64,000 bases of DNA from Polytrichum commune (lineage: Eukaryota; Streptophyta; Polytrichopsida; Polytrichales; Polytrichaceae). A model generated the notes under the pieces. It searched no databases. It was not told the DNA's origin and saw only the letters and a list, made by a program, of their open reading frames with translations. The position numbers and the translations under genes were made by a program. The DNA lies in assembly GCA_950295325.1 (NCBI GenBank), contig OX485805.1:42370758-42434757 (forward strand), given 5' to 3'. This document shows, piece by piece, positions 32,602-44,400 of this stretch. Numbering within the stretch: position 1 is the stretch's first letter; each line of letters starts with the position of its first letter.

Positions 32602-33480
32602 ATATCATATTTAGTGTAGCATGAGAGGGACTTGAGACTTGGTTCCATGTTGGCCGTTGTTTACTTCAAGATTACTTTTGGTAAGGGTTGATGGCAGACA
32701 CCAATTTTGTCATGGATAATAAACACATCCCTAGATGGCTTGGATCCTAGGTCAAAGCCCAACGACGCTAGCATGTGAGTGGTGAGCATTGATATGTGAG
32801 CCTAAACTTATCAATAGGATTAATATCAAAATTAATAATGCTGATTTTATTTTTTTTGATATCCACCTTCAACCTATAACCGTGGATTTTGAATATATGA
32901 TGAGAGTTGAATGAGAATGTGAATCATATAAAACATTGATGTGAATAAAATAAAAATGAAATATGTCAAAAAAAAAATTGTCGTTTATTTATATAATTAA
33001 ACAATCTACGGTCGATTGTTCCCAACACCAGCAAGGACAAGAAGATGTCAACTTTGTTTTAGCTCAAACTAGGAGCATGGATGTAATTATCATGCTCACA
33101 ATGAACTTTGCAAACAACACGAAATATACAATATAAATGTTTGCAGTTCGCCCATTGTCCCCTCTTACCTAATACTACAACAAACATGTTAACGAAATCA
33201 ACACGTGAACAATCGGGAAAATTGCTAATTGTAACGTGATAATTTTTTTACTTGGATATATCCCACTATCTATGGTAAATTCCCTACCAAATCCAGGGTA
33301 AGGGACCTCAATCACATTCTAAACTTGGCATGCACTTTCCCATTTGTTGCGATGATCAATGGTAGGAGCTTTCAAGTTGCGCCATATGACTTTGCCATAT
33401 CGTGTTGTAGCACAGTCATTGGGGTTAGCTGGTTTACGATGGTGTATGATGTCCATAGTTGTTGTGGATGGCCCGCCAAA
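32602..33480. other. Intergenic, no gene seen
   Basis: AT-rich, with homopolymer runs near 32,850 and 32,970. A plus frame from 33,325 is the antisense shadow of the transposase pseudogene that starts at about 33,487. Confidence 0.5.
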
Positions 33481-33486
33481 AAAAAC

Positions 33487-36400
33487 TCATGTGGAGATAT
33501 TCATGTGCTCTTCCAATTGAAATCCAGCATCCTCCAATGCCAAAATTTCTTGGCGTGTAAGTTTTGTGCCAACCTTCACTGGCCACGTGTTGGGAATTGC
33601 AGGCCAATCCAATACAAATTGTCGTTTGTATCCTTTCACGCATCTTTCAATATCATCACAACAAAACCAAAAATCAACAAAAACCTCCTCATGAGTACCA
33701 TACACGATCTTCAATCCATGATAAATGGGGGCAGGTGTACCTTTTGGACCTTTAGCAATTCGAGATGTGCATTTCTTCTTGGTAATTGCTTGCAATGCAC
33801 AACATTGTTTTGCAAATTTTGTTGGACAACAAGCAGTGTGCCATTTTGAGACATCACAATTTGTCACAAGAACATTAATGAAGTGATTCATTTGTATTGG
33901 TCTTGTATCCATGCATCCACTGTCTTCCAAATGAAATTGAGATGTCAAAATTCTTTCATCCAAATGTGCGCGTGTAGATCTTGTTTGCACAACTCTAGGT
34001 ATGGAAAAATTCACCTTGTTTGGACAATGAGAATCATTATCAAATCCTGGGGGCAAATTCAATTTTCGTTTACTTGATCCAAATATCTCTTCACCTTAAA
34101 GGTGTGGAATGCAGGTGTTGAAAACATCGTTATTCGAATAGTTGCTAACAACCCATGCAATTTTTTGTGGATCACCACAACGTCTTGTTGCCCTCAACTT
34201 TAGTTCATGCTTATTTAGTCGAGTTCCAGGCTTGTTTCCCTTCAAATATGCATAATAATTTGTTGATTGTAAAAATGCACGAACATAATCATCCACTATT
34301 GCAACATACAAATTTGAACCCTTGTTACCAAATTGTTGAAGCCATTTGTCGTGTATAGTTTCAGAAAGGTTGTAAGAAGGCGTATCAACCAATTCATCCA
34401 AAGTGAGTTCCTACATTACAAATGCACATTCCAAAATATTAAATACAAAAAATAAAAATTATGCATATAATATTCATGAATAAATATATAAAAAGGAAGA
34501 AAATAATCATCGTGGCATTAGTTTGAAGCCACCCCATTGCCAATATCGAAAATGCCAAAATTCCAACCAATCATCCAACTCTCGAATTCCTTCTTGTGTT
34601 GCAGCACCCGATGATGGCCACCATGCTTGGATAGCTAAATATTTGACCTTAGATTCTTCAATAGTTTTAGCATCTTGGTATGCCTATCAAAGAACACAAT
34701 CCACTGAAGAAGACATGTACGCTCACGATCCTCCATAGGATTTTTGGATCAACACACCCACAATTGAGACGAACAACATTCCAATTTGCTTGAGCACTAT
34801 CAGCCATGAATCCTTTGAAATTAGGATTAGGTAAACCGTAGTTGGCCATCACACAATTTAGTGCATTCCACATAAACCATTGAGACTTTGTATCTTCATA
34901 TTGCATGTCGCATATTGCAATAGTCATGACCTTACAATAGGTTGAGTCATAAACATGACATGCCATTGAAGTCCAATCCTTAACATGTTTTACATGATCA
35001 ATCATAAGCCAAGCATTCTCCAAAGAACCACCCGGTTGCATACGTTTAACTAGATTAACTCCACTCCCTGGGCCTTTAATTGACATCTTGAAGAGATAAT
35101 TTTTTTTTTGAACCTTGGCCTAGGAATACACTCTCTTGAACAATATCACATTTGCTACGTTTCTTGAGCTCTAGAATATTGTCTACATAGCCTTTGCCTC
35201 CAAACTGAAAACGAAATGAAGAAATGATGTTGCGAATATTAGGAGAACTCAACACCGTATATTGATCCATAACACCGTTTAACAATGACGTTTTCAATGT
35301 ATTAAGAATCATTGTCATCGTCATCGTCATCGTCATGGTCATGTAGTAAAAAGCTAGAGAGAAACTCTTTACTTGTGGCAAGAGCAATGACAAATGTTTT
35401 GGCAGTAGGTGTCTTGGACACCTCTTGACCAACGAGGGACTGGATGTTATCCAAAGCATCTCTACAAACTCCGAGAGATACTAAATGCTTATGATGTCCA
35501 AATTGAATGCATGTTCTGGTCATAATATTAGTTTTGCACATAACATAATACATTTGACAATGATATGTATCAATGCAAGTTGGGGGCACCTTACAAATTT
35601 TACAAACCAATGTTGATTTAGGAGGCTTGAGGTGAAAGATGCCCACAACAAATGGATTCATGGCCACACCTTCCCATTCCGTCTCGTTGTGTATAGAAGT
35701 TATGAGAAAAACTTGGCAAACATCATTTTGACATTGAAGATGGCCAACACACACATATCTTCAAAATGTCAAATTAGAATCATTTTTGATATTGGTGGTC
35801 TTTGTTTTACACCACATATAACCATCATTCTTTTTGTCCATTCCATCCATCAACTTTCCAATTGGGGAAATTGATTTAGTTGATGATATAAGGGGCAAAC
35901 TCAAACATAATATCATCATTAAAAAAAAAAGGAAGATATAACACTTTTTGTATATCCAGAACATCAAAGTTCAAAGATCGCAAATTGTTTTTGCAACCAT
36001 GAGTGTCTAATAGATTCTTCAAATGATGAACAACACTAGGAATTTCTTGAAGATCAAGATTGGAAAGACGTACAAAATGTGATTGTGACATTGGAAGAGA
36101 TGTTGAACTAGTAATGGGGATGAAACCGTTTCGGGAAGATGTGGTCTAGAAAAAGTGGGATTGACATATGCAACATCAACTTCATCATGAGAAGATGAAT
36201 CACTCGAAATGGTAATAATTTTTTTTTTGAGACTCTACTTTGACTTTGAATTGTGGAACATCTTGAGCTATAGAGGTTGCGGTAATTGGAGTCATAAAGG
36301 GTTGAGGAAATGGCGACTTGGGAATACCAGAAACCCTATATTGTCTTGATCGTAGTTTCCATACAATGGCTTCACGACTTTGAATAAAATTTTGCAAGAT

Positions 36401-36600
36401 AGTTTGAGATACAACACCAAAGACATCTAGAACTTCTTCTTCAAGGAAAATAAAGGATAGTCGAAATTGAAAACGTAAGCTAAGAATGTGTCTTGAAACA
36501 TTGACAACCCCCCTCCCCATCATTAGATAGGGGCAACAAAAATGGAATTCCATGCCCTTCAACACAAATAGAAACCATGGTACGTAAACAAATAAAGGAA
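33487..36600 (-). pseudogene. Decayed MULE-like plant transposase
   Basis: Minus-strand gene relic read in several frames. N-terminal part near 35,302–35,754: cysteine-rich segment with C.GH.QC.N..C, TEW.G and CIQFGHHKH, resembling a zinc-binding domain. Middle part 34,770–35,086: PGSGVNLVKRMQPGGSLENAW and GFMADSAQANWN, a transposase core of the DDE type. The frame then shifts, and DRERTC.L.W followed by FDRHTKM continues in another frame. Near 34,520–34,620 the segment W.EFWHFRYWQWGG is clear. An acceptor-like site (TGTAATGTAG) precedes ETIHDKWLQQFGNKG at about 34,370. The C-terminal part 33,487–34,062 has FWFCCDDIERCVKG and LED.GFQL. I recognise this as a repetitive plant protein family; the MULE assignment is moderate. 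An aspartate run encoded by a GATGAC repeat (about 35,308–35,343) probably expanded after inactivation. Confidence 0.7.
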
Positions 36601-39600
36601 CCATGGAAATTAAAAAGAAGATTGAAAAACCACATAGAAGAAGTTGAATGCACGAAACGTATGACTGTGAAGGACATGCAAAAACCGCGTACTACAAACA
36701 CAAGCTGAATAACTGTACATAAAACCACATGCAACATGTGGGTTAGAAAATATTTAATAATGATGGAAACTGATATTCAAAAACATTGTATTGAAAACAA
36801 GTAAGAAATAACGATAACACAAAAGAAATATATTTAAGAATATTAATATAAAACTTTATGAAATTTGAATAATTTGAATATGGTCAATAAAAAGACATAT
36901 ATCTAGTATTAATGCAAAGAAGATATAAATAAAATAAAATAAAATAATGCAGAGAATGTGTTGTAAGAATGTGATAAATAAGAAAACCATATTCATAATA
37001 TATAAGTATAAACAAATGAAACATACGAAGGATTAAAGAAAGAGATGTAAAGGATTTTGAAAAGCATGAAGCACATGAGTATGTTTGATTAAGTCGGAAG
37101 ACATTGTTGTTGTAGCACATGAGAAATTATAGAGGTAACGTAACAAATTGTTATATTTTACATCAGAGAAGCAAAGGTGTAGAAGGAAGAACATGCCAAG
37201 AGTACAAAAGAAATGAAATAGTAGGAATATGAAGGACATACTGGAGACCGAAAAAACATTGATTTTCGATGGGGAGATGGAGACATTGACATCTAGACAT
37301 ATGGAAAATCAATGTGAAGAAAAGGAAAGGGAAAATGACCACACAATCAACAACATGGATACAATCACGAACAATGAAGAGAAAGAAGAAAGAGATGTAA
37401 GCATTTGTGAATTGTAAGCATTCATGAAATTCTATTACATAAATGATTTGCATATGAAGGTGTTTGAGTGAGAATGTTAGGTAGGCATTTTCTGAATTAT
37501 AATTGGCCACTAGAAACCACAAAACCTTAGCCGCCACCCTCACGCCCACTATATAGTTTTGAGTTTTTGGTCCTCGTTTTCTCTTCTCACATAGTATGAG
37601 GGCGGAGGAAGGACCGGATTTTTAGCGTGCACGTGGAAAGAGGGTTGGATCTTTAATGTGGGGGTGGAAGGAGGGCAAATTTGAAGTGTGTACACTAGAA
37701 GGGATGGGGCCCCGCATGACAGAGAGGGCCTCCTGTGTGGGATATTCCCACACGCAAGGGATATTTAGTGCCTGGGCAGCTGAAATCCGCGAATGCCAAA
37801 AAATTATGCTTCCATTTATGCACTTGTTGAAGTTGTGTCATCCCTTCGCCTGTGTGGAGGGGTGCAATTTATTTAGAATGTGGTCCTGGCACGTTGGCCG
37901 AAAAACGTCAAGGTTCACTAACGCATCGAATGAGTACCCCCCACATTAAGGCACATGAAGTCCCAATAAAGAAGGCGTAGATCGCAACGCAAGCAGGCTT
38001 TAATTAGGGTCAGCCCCCAACGTATTGGTTTTCCACTAAAGTAATTCCACGTCGGCAGTGTGGATTTAACGGGCATGAATATACCGTCTATGTGATGTAC
38101 TTTGTGTATTCCATGTGTTGTATTGTCAAATGCAAAGTATTTCGTTTATTTGTTGCGTTGAATTTTCTCTCCTCCTGTATTTTGGTATTGTGATGGTTTG
38201 TATTTTCCGTGTTTATATAATTATGTATATGTTGCAATGTATTTTGCTACAGCGTTGTAATGTATTTTGTTTACGTGCTGTAATGTACTTTGCTTGTGTG
38301 TTGGGAGGAGTTCTGTGAAACTTTGCTTGGACTGCAACGACTATCTTGACTGCGAAGAATGCATTGTGCATGTGTGAGCAGTCCAGAATTGAGACAACGC
38401 CATCATACAAGTGTGTGGCAGGCAATATTGACTGTAGTTAGGCTTGTATACAAGCCGGATGGCTGGTAAATTGCCATTGTTTGCCAATTGCAGGGTTCGT
38501 GAAAGTAATTTTGTTGTCTTTGTGCGGGTTTCCAACTGTGTCCCCTTCTACAATGTGCCCATGTAGCACATCATCAACCTACTGTTGTTTTTACGTCCTA
38601 GCTTCAATATGTATTTGAAGTAATATATGTACAAGTGTGCATCAGGAAATATAATACTATATGGCTATCAGGCGGGGGCATACATCCCCCGCTAGCAAGA
38701 CGCCGAGCTCCAGCGCAACGCATACGTTGTGTCCATCTTGTGCACACTGTAGGAAACCAACACAGACACATTCAGTGGTCGTCTGAATGTTGAAGTCCGT
38801 GTGCATAAGAAAACCTCGTGTTATGCGGAATCACGCCGAGATGCCTCATATCATGCCAAGGGTTGCATGCAGTCGGGAACACAGAGTTGCCATAAAGTTC
38901 CACCGCTTTCAGAACAATCACAAGATCCCGCAGAAGCAATACACACAGATGTCTGTAGCAATACATATGTTAACTCCCATCCGAGGCCAGCGCGTGTCTC
39001 CAATGCATTGCTTTGGGCGCAGCTGTTCCCGCAGTCACTGCTTCGTGGTCCTTCATTCTTGTCTGTGGGTGATGCATCATGCTGCAGTCCCATGTGGCCA
39101 TTCCAGACATCGGTGGAGGTCTGCAAGAAATTCCACATCGGGATCATTAGCTGGGTCAGATCCCCCCCCTCTCCCCTCAAGCATCCCTGCATCTATCATG
39201 TGCAGCCGCTGGTGGCTGCAGATGGCGCAAGGTTGGAATTTCAACCTCCACGTACATGCCACTCCTAAACCCGGGGGTGCGCATTACGAGTCAAGAATCC
39301 GTGTGCAACACGAAGTATTGGTTGTGAAAATATATCGTCTAGTATGCCTACATTCCAAAAACTATATTCAGGGATAATTCCGTTGAACTTCCGCAACACA
39401 CAAATGGATGGGCATCCAAAACCAGTTCAGGCACATATGTTTGCACGTCAAACAACTCCCCCTAGCTGGAAGACCACGGGTTAAGTGACAAGTGATGGCG
39501 TGCGTATTTTGTACCTTCTGATTGATACACCATTGCGGTTCAAAATCACTGCGTCCGTATCCCAATCCTAGCGACCATCACAACAATGGCTCATGTCTGT

Positions 39601-39879
39601 TATTGCCGGCACCAGCCATGCTGCAATCTCACAGCTTCTCTCTGTGGCTGACTAACAAGTGCCCGTTTCCGGGCGCAAGAGCGCCCACATCCTCTGCAGT
39701 ACATGTGACTACATCATATTTACATCATTCGCCCAAACAAACAAGTGCAGCAAATATAATGACCCTAGAAATGTGCACATAGAGTTCACCCATCCATACA
39801 GACTGTGTGACTGCAGTAAGTGCCACTGTGTCCATTGTAAGCCACAATGATTCACTTGCTGTCTTCTATTCACTGCCTC
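36601..39879. other. No confident gene
   Basis: 36.6–37.55 kb is AT-rich and may hold the 5' end of the transposase relic. 37.6–39.88 kb has more balanced composition and long overlapping frames on both strands (for example 38,787–39,377 plus and 38,851–39,192 minus). None shows a domain or consistent codon use. This stretch lies at the 3' side of the CACTA relic and may be its non-coding part. Confidence 0.4.
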
Positions 39880-42440
39880 CTAAACCTTCTGCCCCCTCCT
39901 CCCCGGATGTGTCCCACCTCCAACATCATTTTCGTCTCCTGCCTCCCTCCTCTCTCCCTCCATTACTGTGAAAACATCTTTGTCGCCACTGGACTCTTCC
40001 TGGCCCAGTGAATGCTCCACACCTGTTGCAGTTAGTCGCCTTCCACGGGCCTCCATCTGCAGAATAACACTCCATCCAGGGTTCGCCTTGTCTACCACAA
40101 AAATGCCTGCACACGTTCATTTCGGATGTCATCAAACAACATACTTAGGGTCCCCCCTATTCACGCACATGTGCGGCATAGGATGCAGCGACCATGGGTG
40201 GGTACCTGCGTTGCCAGTGAAGGAAGTATGTATGGATCTTTGTTGGAACGTGGCATTGCAGCCATGTTTGCAAGCCAAAACCCATGTGAGTCTCGTCGCA
40301 TCTGTGGCTGCAACTCGGTATTGGGGGCCACCCATGACACCACCATCAACACAACATTCATGTTCAAATAATTCAGCACCGTGATGTTTTTCAATGTCCC
40401 AACTCTTAATAAGTCGACATGTCCGCCTGGTGCCGGCGAGTCATTGCCATCGATGCGATGCCCCAACTCCGCAACTCCGCTATCGAATGTCACATTATTC
40501 TCACTTATTTCCTCGACCTTGACTCGATAGTGCGAGACATATGTGGTCATGCTCCTAAATGAGAACACCCTCCTTGATGGAGGGCTCGACAATGCTTTCA
40601 GTTCGTGCAATTCAGTGTCGACGCAATCTTCCAAAGTTGCACACCGCTCCCGCAGCCACCTTCTGAATGGCTCCATCGGCTCTTCACATGCCAACTCATT
40701 TTCGTACTCTCTGTTCACAGCACCACACATGTCCTTGATAACCATCCTTTATGTCTGCAACATATGTAGACAACATGCGAACTTCAAAATTCAGTATCAA
40801 CTTGTACCTACCGGCGCATCTCCCAAGTCCGGGGATGGTGTCCGAATGCCCGAATAACATCCTGCACCGACAACACGTCGACACGACCCCGTCCCTCCAC
40901 AACAAATCCCTTGTCCCTCCCTCTTATGTGGTTTCCCATACGTGACGTTTGATATGTCTGTGCAGGTTCAGGTACTCCGTGCAGAACCCTAGCACCTCAT
41001 TTGCCGCAAACCCGTTGGCCATTGATGCCTCTGGGTGCGCTCTACTTCGGACATATGATTTTAAAGTTCCCATATATCTCTCGCATGGGTACATCCATCG
41101 GCCCCCCACTAGGCCACACACCTCCATCTCATCCACCAAATGGATGAGAGTGTGCTCCATTATATCAAAAAATGCCAGTGGAAAACATACTTCCAAAATA
41201 TAGAATGTCTCTACAACATACAGTCGCAGCGCATTTATGTCGGCCTTATCTACGACCTTAGTGCAAATTTTGCTGAAACTCTTGCCTGACCTAATCAGTG
41301 CAGTTCTTTGTAAAGGTTGCAACAATGATCTAATAGCCACCGGTATGATTTGCTAGACTAAACAATGGTGATCATGAGATTCCAGACTTGTGAACCTTGA
41401 TTTCGTTACATGTTTGCCAAGTGCACTGCCGTACCATGTGGGTGTGCGGATTGCACTTATCTCGTCCACAAAAAATTTTCTTTCAGCATCGGTGAAAACA
41501 TATTGCGCGTGTGGCTTCAAAAATCATTGTCGGTTCGCTCGGGGTCTCGGCCAAAGCTCCCTGCATATCCCTAGTTCCTGCATGTCCCTCCTTGACTCCG
41601 GAGTGTCTTTCTCTCCAAAGAGGAACTTCAATACATATTCTGTAATATTCTTTTCTATATGCATAACGTCCAGCACATGGCGCACTGGCATGCCCTGCAC
41701 GCATGATATTAAAATTATCATTAACACGTAATCCTACCCTGCCACAGGTATTTGCCATAAATTATAAACTTAAGTGGAGTTACCTTCTAGTATGGCAGCG
41801 AGTATAATGCAGGTAGTCACTTCATAGCGATGCATAGCGTCGGGTCACCATCGCCTCCAATCCTTCCCCCAACCGTGCATACTCAACACGCATGTACGCC
41901 CAGCGGATGTAGCTTGACGCATCCATTGCAGCAGGTGCGCAGTCCAGCTCTTGTGTCGAACCTAAATGGATGGTTTGGAGGCAACCACCGTCGGTGCCTC
42001 CCGCCAAACATAATATTTGACAAACTTTATGAGTATCGTGCTTGAGTGTTTGGTCCGCACACTGGGCACGCACAATATCCTTTGTTCGCCGTACCAGCCA
42101 ACATGGTGTAGGCCGGAAAGTCGTATACGCACCACAACAACATTGCTCTTAATGTAAACACGGCCTCTCCTCGCCATCGGGCTGCATCGTAGCACGCTAC
42201 GCCCTCTGCCCATAGTTCCCTAAGCTCTTCTAGTAACGGGCTCAAGTAAACATCTATGTGATCAGCTGTCACTGCCTTGGGTCCAGGTATCAGAAGCGTC
42301 ATCATAATGAAATATTTCTTGATGGTCAGCCAAGGAGGTATGTTATAGTTTAATAACAATACATGACATAGTGAGTGAGTGGTCCTCTTCTGCGAATGTG
42401 GGTTCAAACCATCTGCGCATAATCCTAAATGGACATTCCT
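39880..42440 (-). pseudogene. CACTA (En/Spm) TNP2-type transposase relic
   Basis: Read on the minus strand from the right. A frame near 42,027–42,440 has GLCADGLNPHS, NYNIPPWLTIKKYFIM, LIPGPKAVTADHIDVYL, LRAMLLW and KGYCACPVC: the conserved TNP2 core with its zinc-binding CPVC. Near 41,524–41,727 RHVLDVMHIEKNITEYVL and MQELGICRELWP follow. The domain usually found after TNP2 (DUF4218) is at 40,924–41,340 with PLAFFDIMEHTLIHLVDE and YPCERYMGTLKSYVR. The last domain (DUF4216) spans 39,880–40,745, with VSHYRVKVEEI, DSHGFWLANMA and DPYILPS; its tail continues in another frame as FVVDKANPGWSV. Frame changes and gaps between blocks show it is inactive. The upstream end is cut at about 42,440, next to the large palindrome. 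CACTA-type terminal repeats were not found. Confidence 0.88.
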
Positions 42441-42472
42441 ACTGTCAGCCTACTCCTATTATATATTATATA

Positions 42473-42866
42473 TTTAATACCTTCTACTATCACAAAGTTT
42501 TCATACGCATTTAAAATAATTAATTAAGATTGAATGCAACTAAGTCTAATAAATTATGATTAGTCCTGATTAATCCTATTTAAGCCCAATTAAATCAGAA
42601 AATATGCATACCAAATTAATTAAGCCTAATTAATTATAAAATTTACTTACTGGAATTAATCATGATTTAAATGGAATTAACTCCAGTAAATACAATTTAT
42701 GATTAATCAGGCTTAATTAATTTGGTATGCATATTTTCTGATTTAATTGGGCTTAAATAGGATTAAGTAGGATTAATCAGAATTTATTAGACTTAGTTGC
42801 ATTCAATCTTACTTAATTAGTTTAAATGCGTATGAAAACTTTGTAATAGTAGAAGGTATTAAATTA
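42473..42866. repeat. 394 bp near-perfect palindrome
   Basis: Left arm about 42,473–42,665 and right arm about 42,670–42,866 are inverted copies at roughly 90% identity with almost no loop. Shared words include TTTTCATACGCATTTAAA, GATTGAATGCAACTAAGTC and AGAAAATATGCATACC. It is very AT-rich and non-coding. It sits exactly where the CACTA transposase is truncated. It fits a foldback-type MITE; transcription would give a long hairpin RNA. Confidence 0.9.
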
Positions 42867-43889
42867 TATGAAATTATATGAAATTTTAAGATATTTAAAA
42901 ATAAATAAATTCTAGTTTCATTTTAGAATGACAAAGTCCCTTTCAATTGTAAGTGACAAAAATTATAACCTCAGTGCTAATGAGGATTTTGTAATATTTT
43001 TGACTTCCAAGTTAATTACATGCTTTCTTGGCGGTTTCACTTTGAAATGAAATCTAGTCAATTACATATTTACTCAATGGAAGTGAGTTGTGAACATATA
43101 TATTGGATTTGAGACCTTGAAAATGAAGTACACTCATAATGGGATTTGTGGACAAGTAGCCTTCAAAAATGCAAGTACAATAGTCTTTTTCGAAGTTGGG
43201 CGGGCGGGCAACAATTTTCGCTCGGGTGCAAAAAAATTGACGGGCGGCTGCCCCTGATAGAATATTCCTCCCCCGGAAAGCTCGTGGGGGGGAACTTAAC
43301 GTCCACCCTTCGGCATTAACGCCCTACCTATTCTACATCAATTGATGTTAGAACAACCGCATGCACGTAAACACATTAGAAACCATTGTTTTGACAACAA
43401 TTGAGGTCAAAGAGGTAGGTTGTTAACGCCCTACCCCCACAACCCTAACTAAAGTGCACAGTATAGAAGCCTGAAGCATGCAAGCCCAAAACAAACAAAC
43501 AAAAAATAAATAAACGAATTCATTAATTAAATAATCCAAAACTCATAGATTTGATAGTTCTTTGGTAGAATCTACCTCAAGCCTATCAAATCAAAATTGT
43601 ACATAGACATCATCAACTTATGAACTTGTACAAAAAAAAGATAGATTTGTTTCTTTAAACATCAAAGTACAATAACTTTTCAAGGGTATTAAAATTGGTG
43701 ACATTATAGATTTCCACAAAATCTAACCATAGTGTAGATTTTAGAAACTTCCAAAATTTGTTTTTTCTCCATGACTGTAATTCATTCTATGATGGTTCTA
43801 GACCTCAAATCCTTCATTTCCAAAACATATCATAAATAGTCCCCAAAATATTTTTTATTATTGATTTTATTTTTTAATTCAATATATAA
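42867..43889. other. Intergenic, no gene seen
   Basis: AT-rich except for 43,195–43,300, which has GGGCGGGCGGGC and several C or G runs. The word TAACGCCCTACC appears near 43,315 and 43,423 and links this stretch to the tandem array that follows. Confidence 0.5.
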
Positions 43890-44400
43890 AATTTTAGTTG
43901 GCTCCCATTTGGTAGGGCCCTACCCCTTTCCCTTCAATTGTCATATGGTTTTTTGGTTTTTTGAAATTATTTCATGTTGTTTTTAGTATTACATACACCT
44001 TCAGGTGCCTCTCATTAAGTAGGGCGTTAACGCCCTCCCACTTCCACTTCAACTGTTATATGTTTGTTTGGTTTTTGAAAATTATTTCATGTTGTTCATT
44101 TATCATTACATATACCTTCAGTTGGTTTTCATTGGATAAAGCGTTAATGCCCTCCTCATTCCCCTTCAACTCTCATATAAGTTTTTGGTTTTTCAAAATT
44201 ATTTCAGGTTGTTTTATGCATTACATACACTTTCAATTGCCTCTCATTAGGTAGCTGGGGCGTTTACGCCCTGCCCCTATCTTTTCAACTCTCATATGTT
44301 GTTTTGGTTAATTATATTATTATTTTTTATTCTATTATACGAACTTCAAATTCACTCTCATTGGATAGGTTGTTACCACTATACTCCATCATTTTCAACA
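43890..44400. repeat. Degenerate tandem array, ~117 bp unit
   Basis: Four units with anchor words starting at about 43,941, 44,057, 44,173 and 44,292, spaced 115–119 bp. Each contains a CTCATAT-like word, GGTTTTT.GAAAATTATTTCA, a TTACATACAC word and a boxed GCGTTAACGCCC or derivative. The units are clearly diverged, so the array is old. No gene. Confidence 0.8.

Noticed and set aside
38787-39377. 196-codon plus frame
   Set aside because: Overlaps long frames on the other strand, biased in Cys/His/Arg without motif, and lies in the non-coding flank of the CACTA relic.
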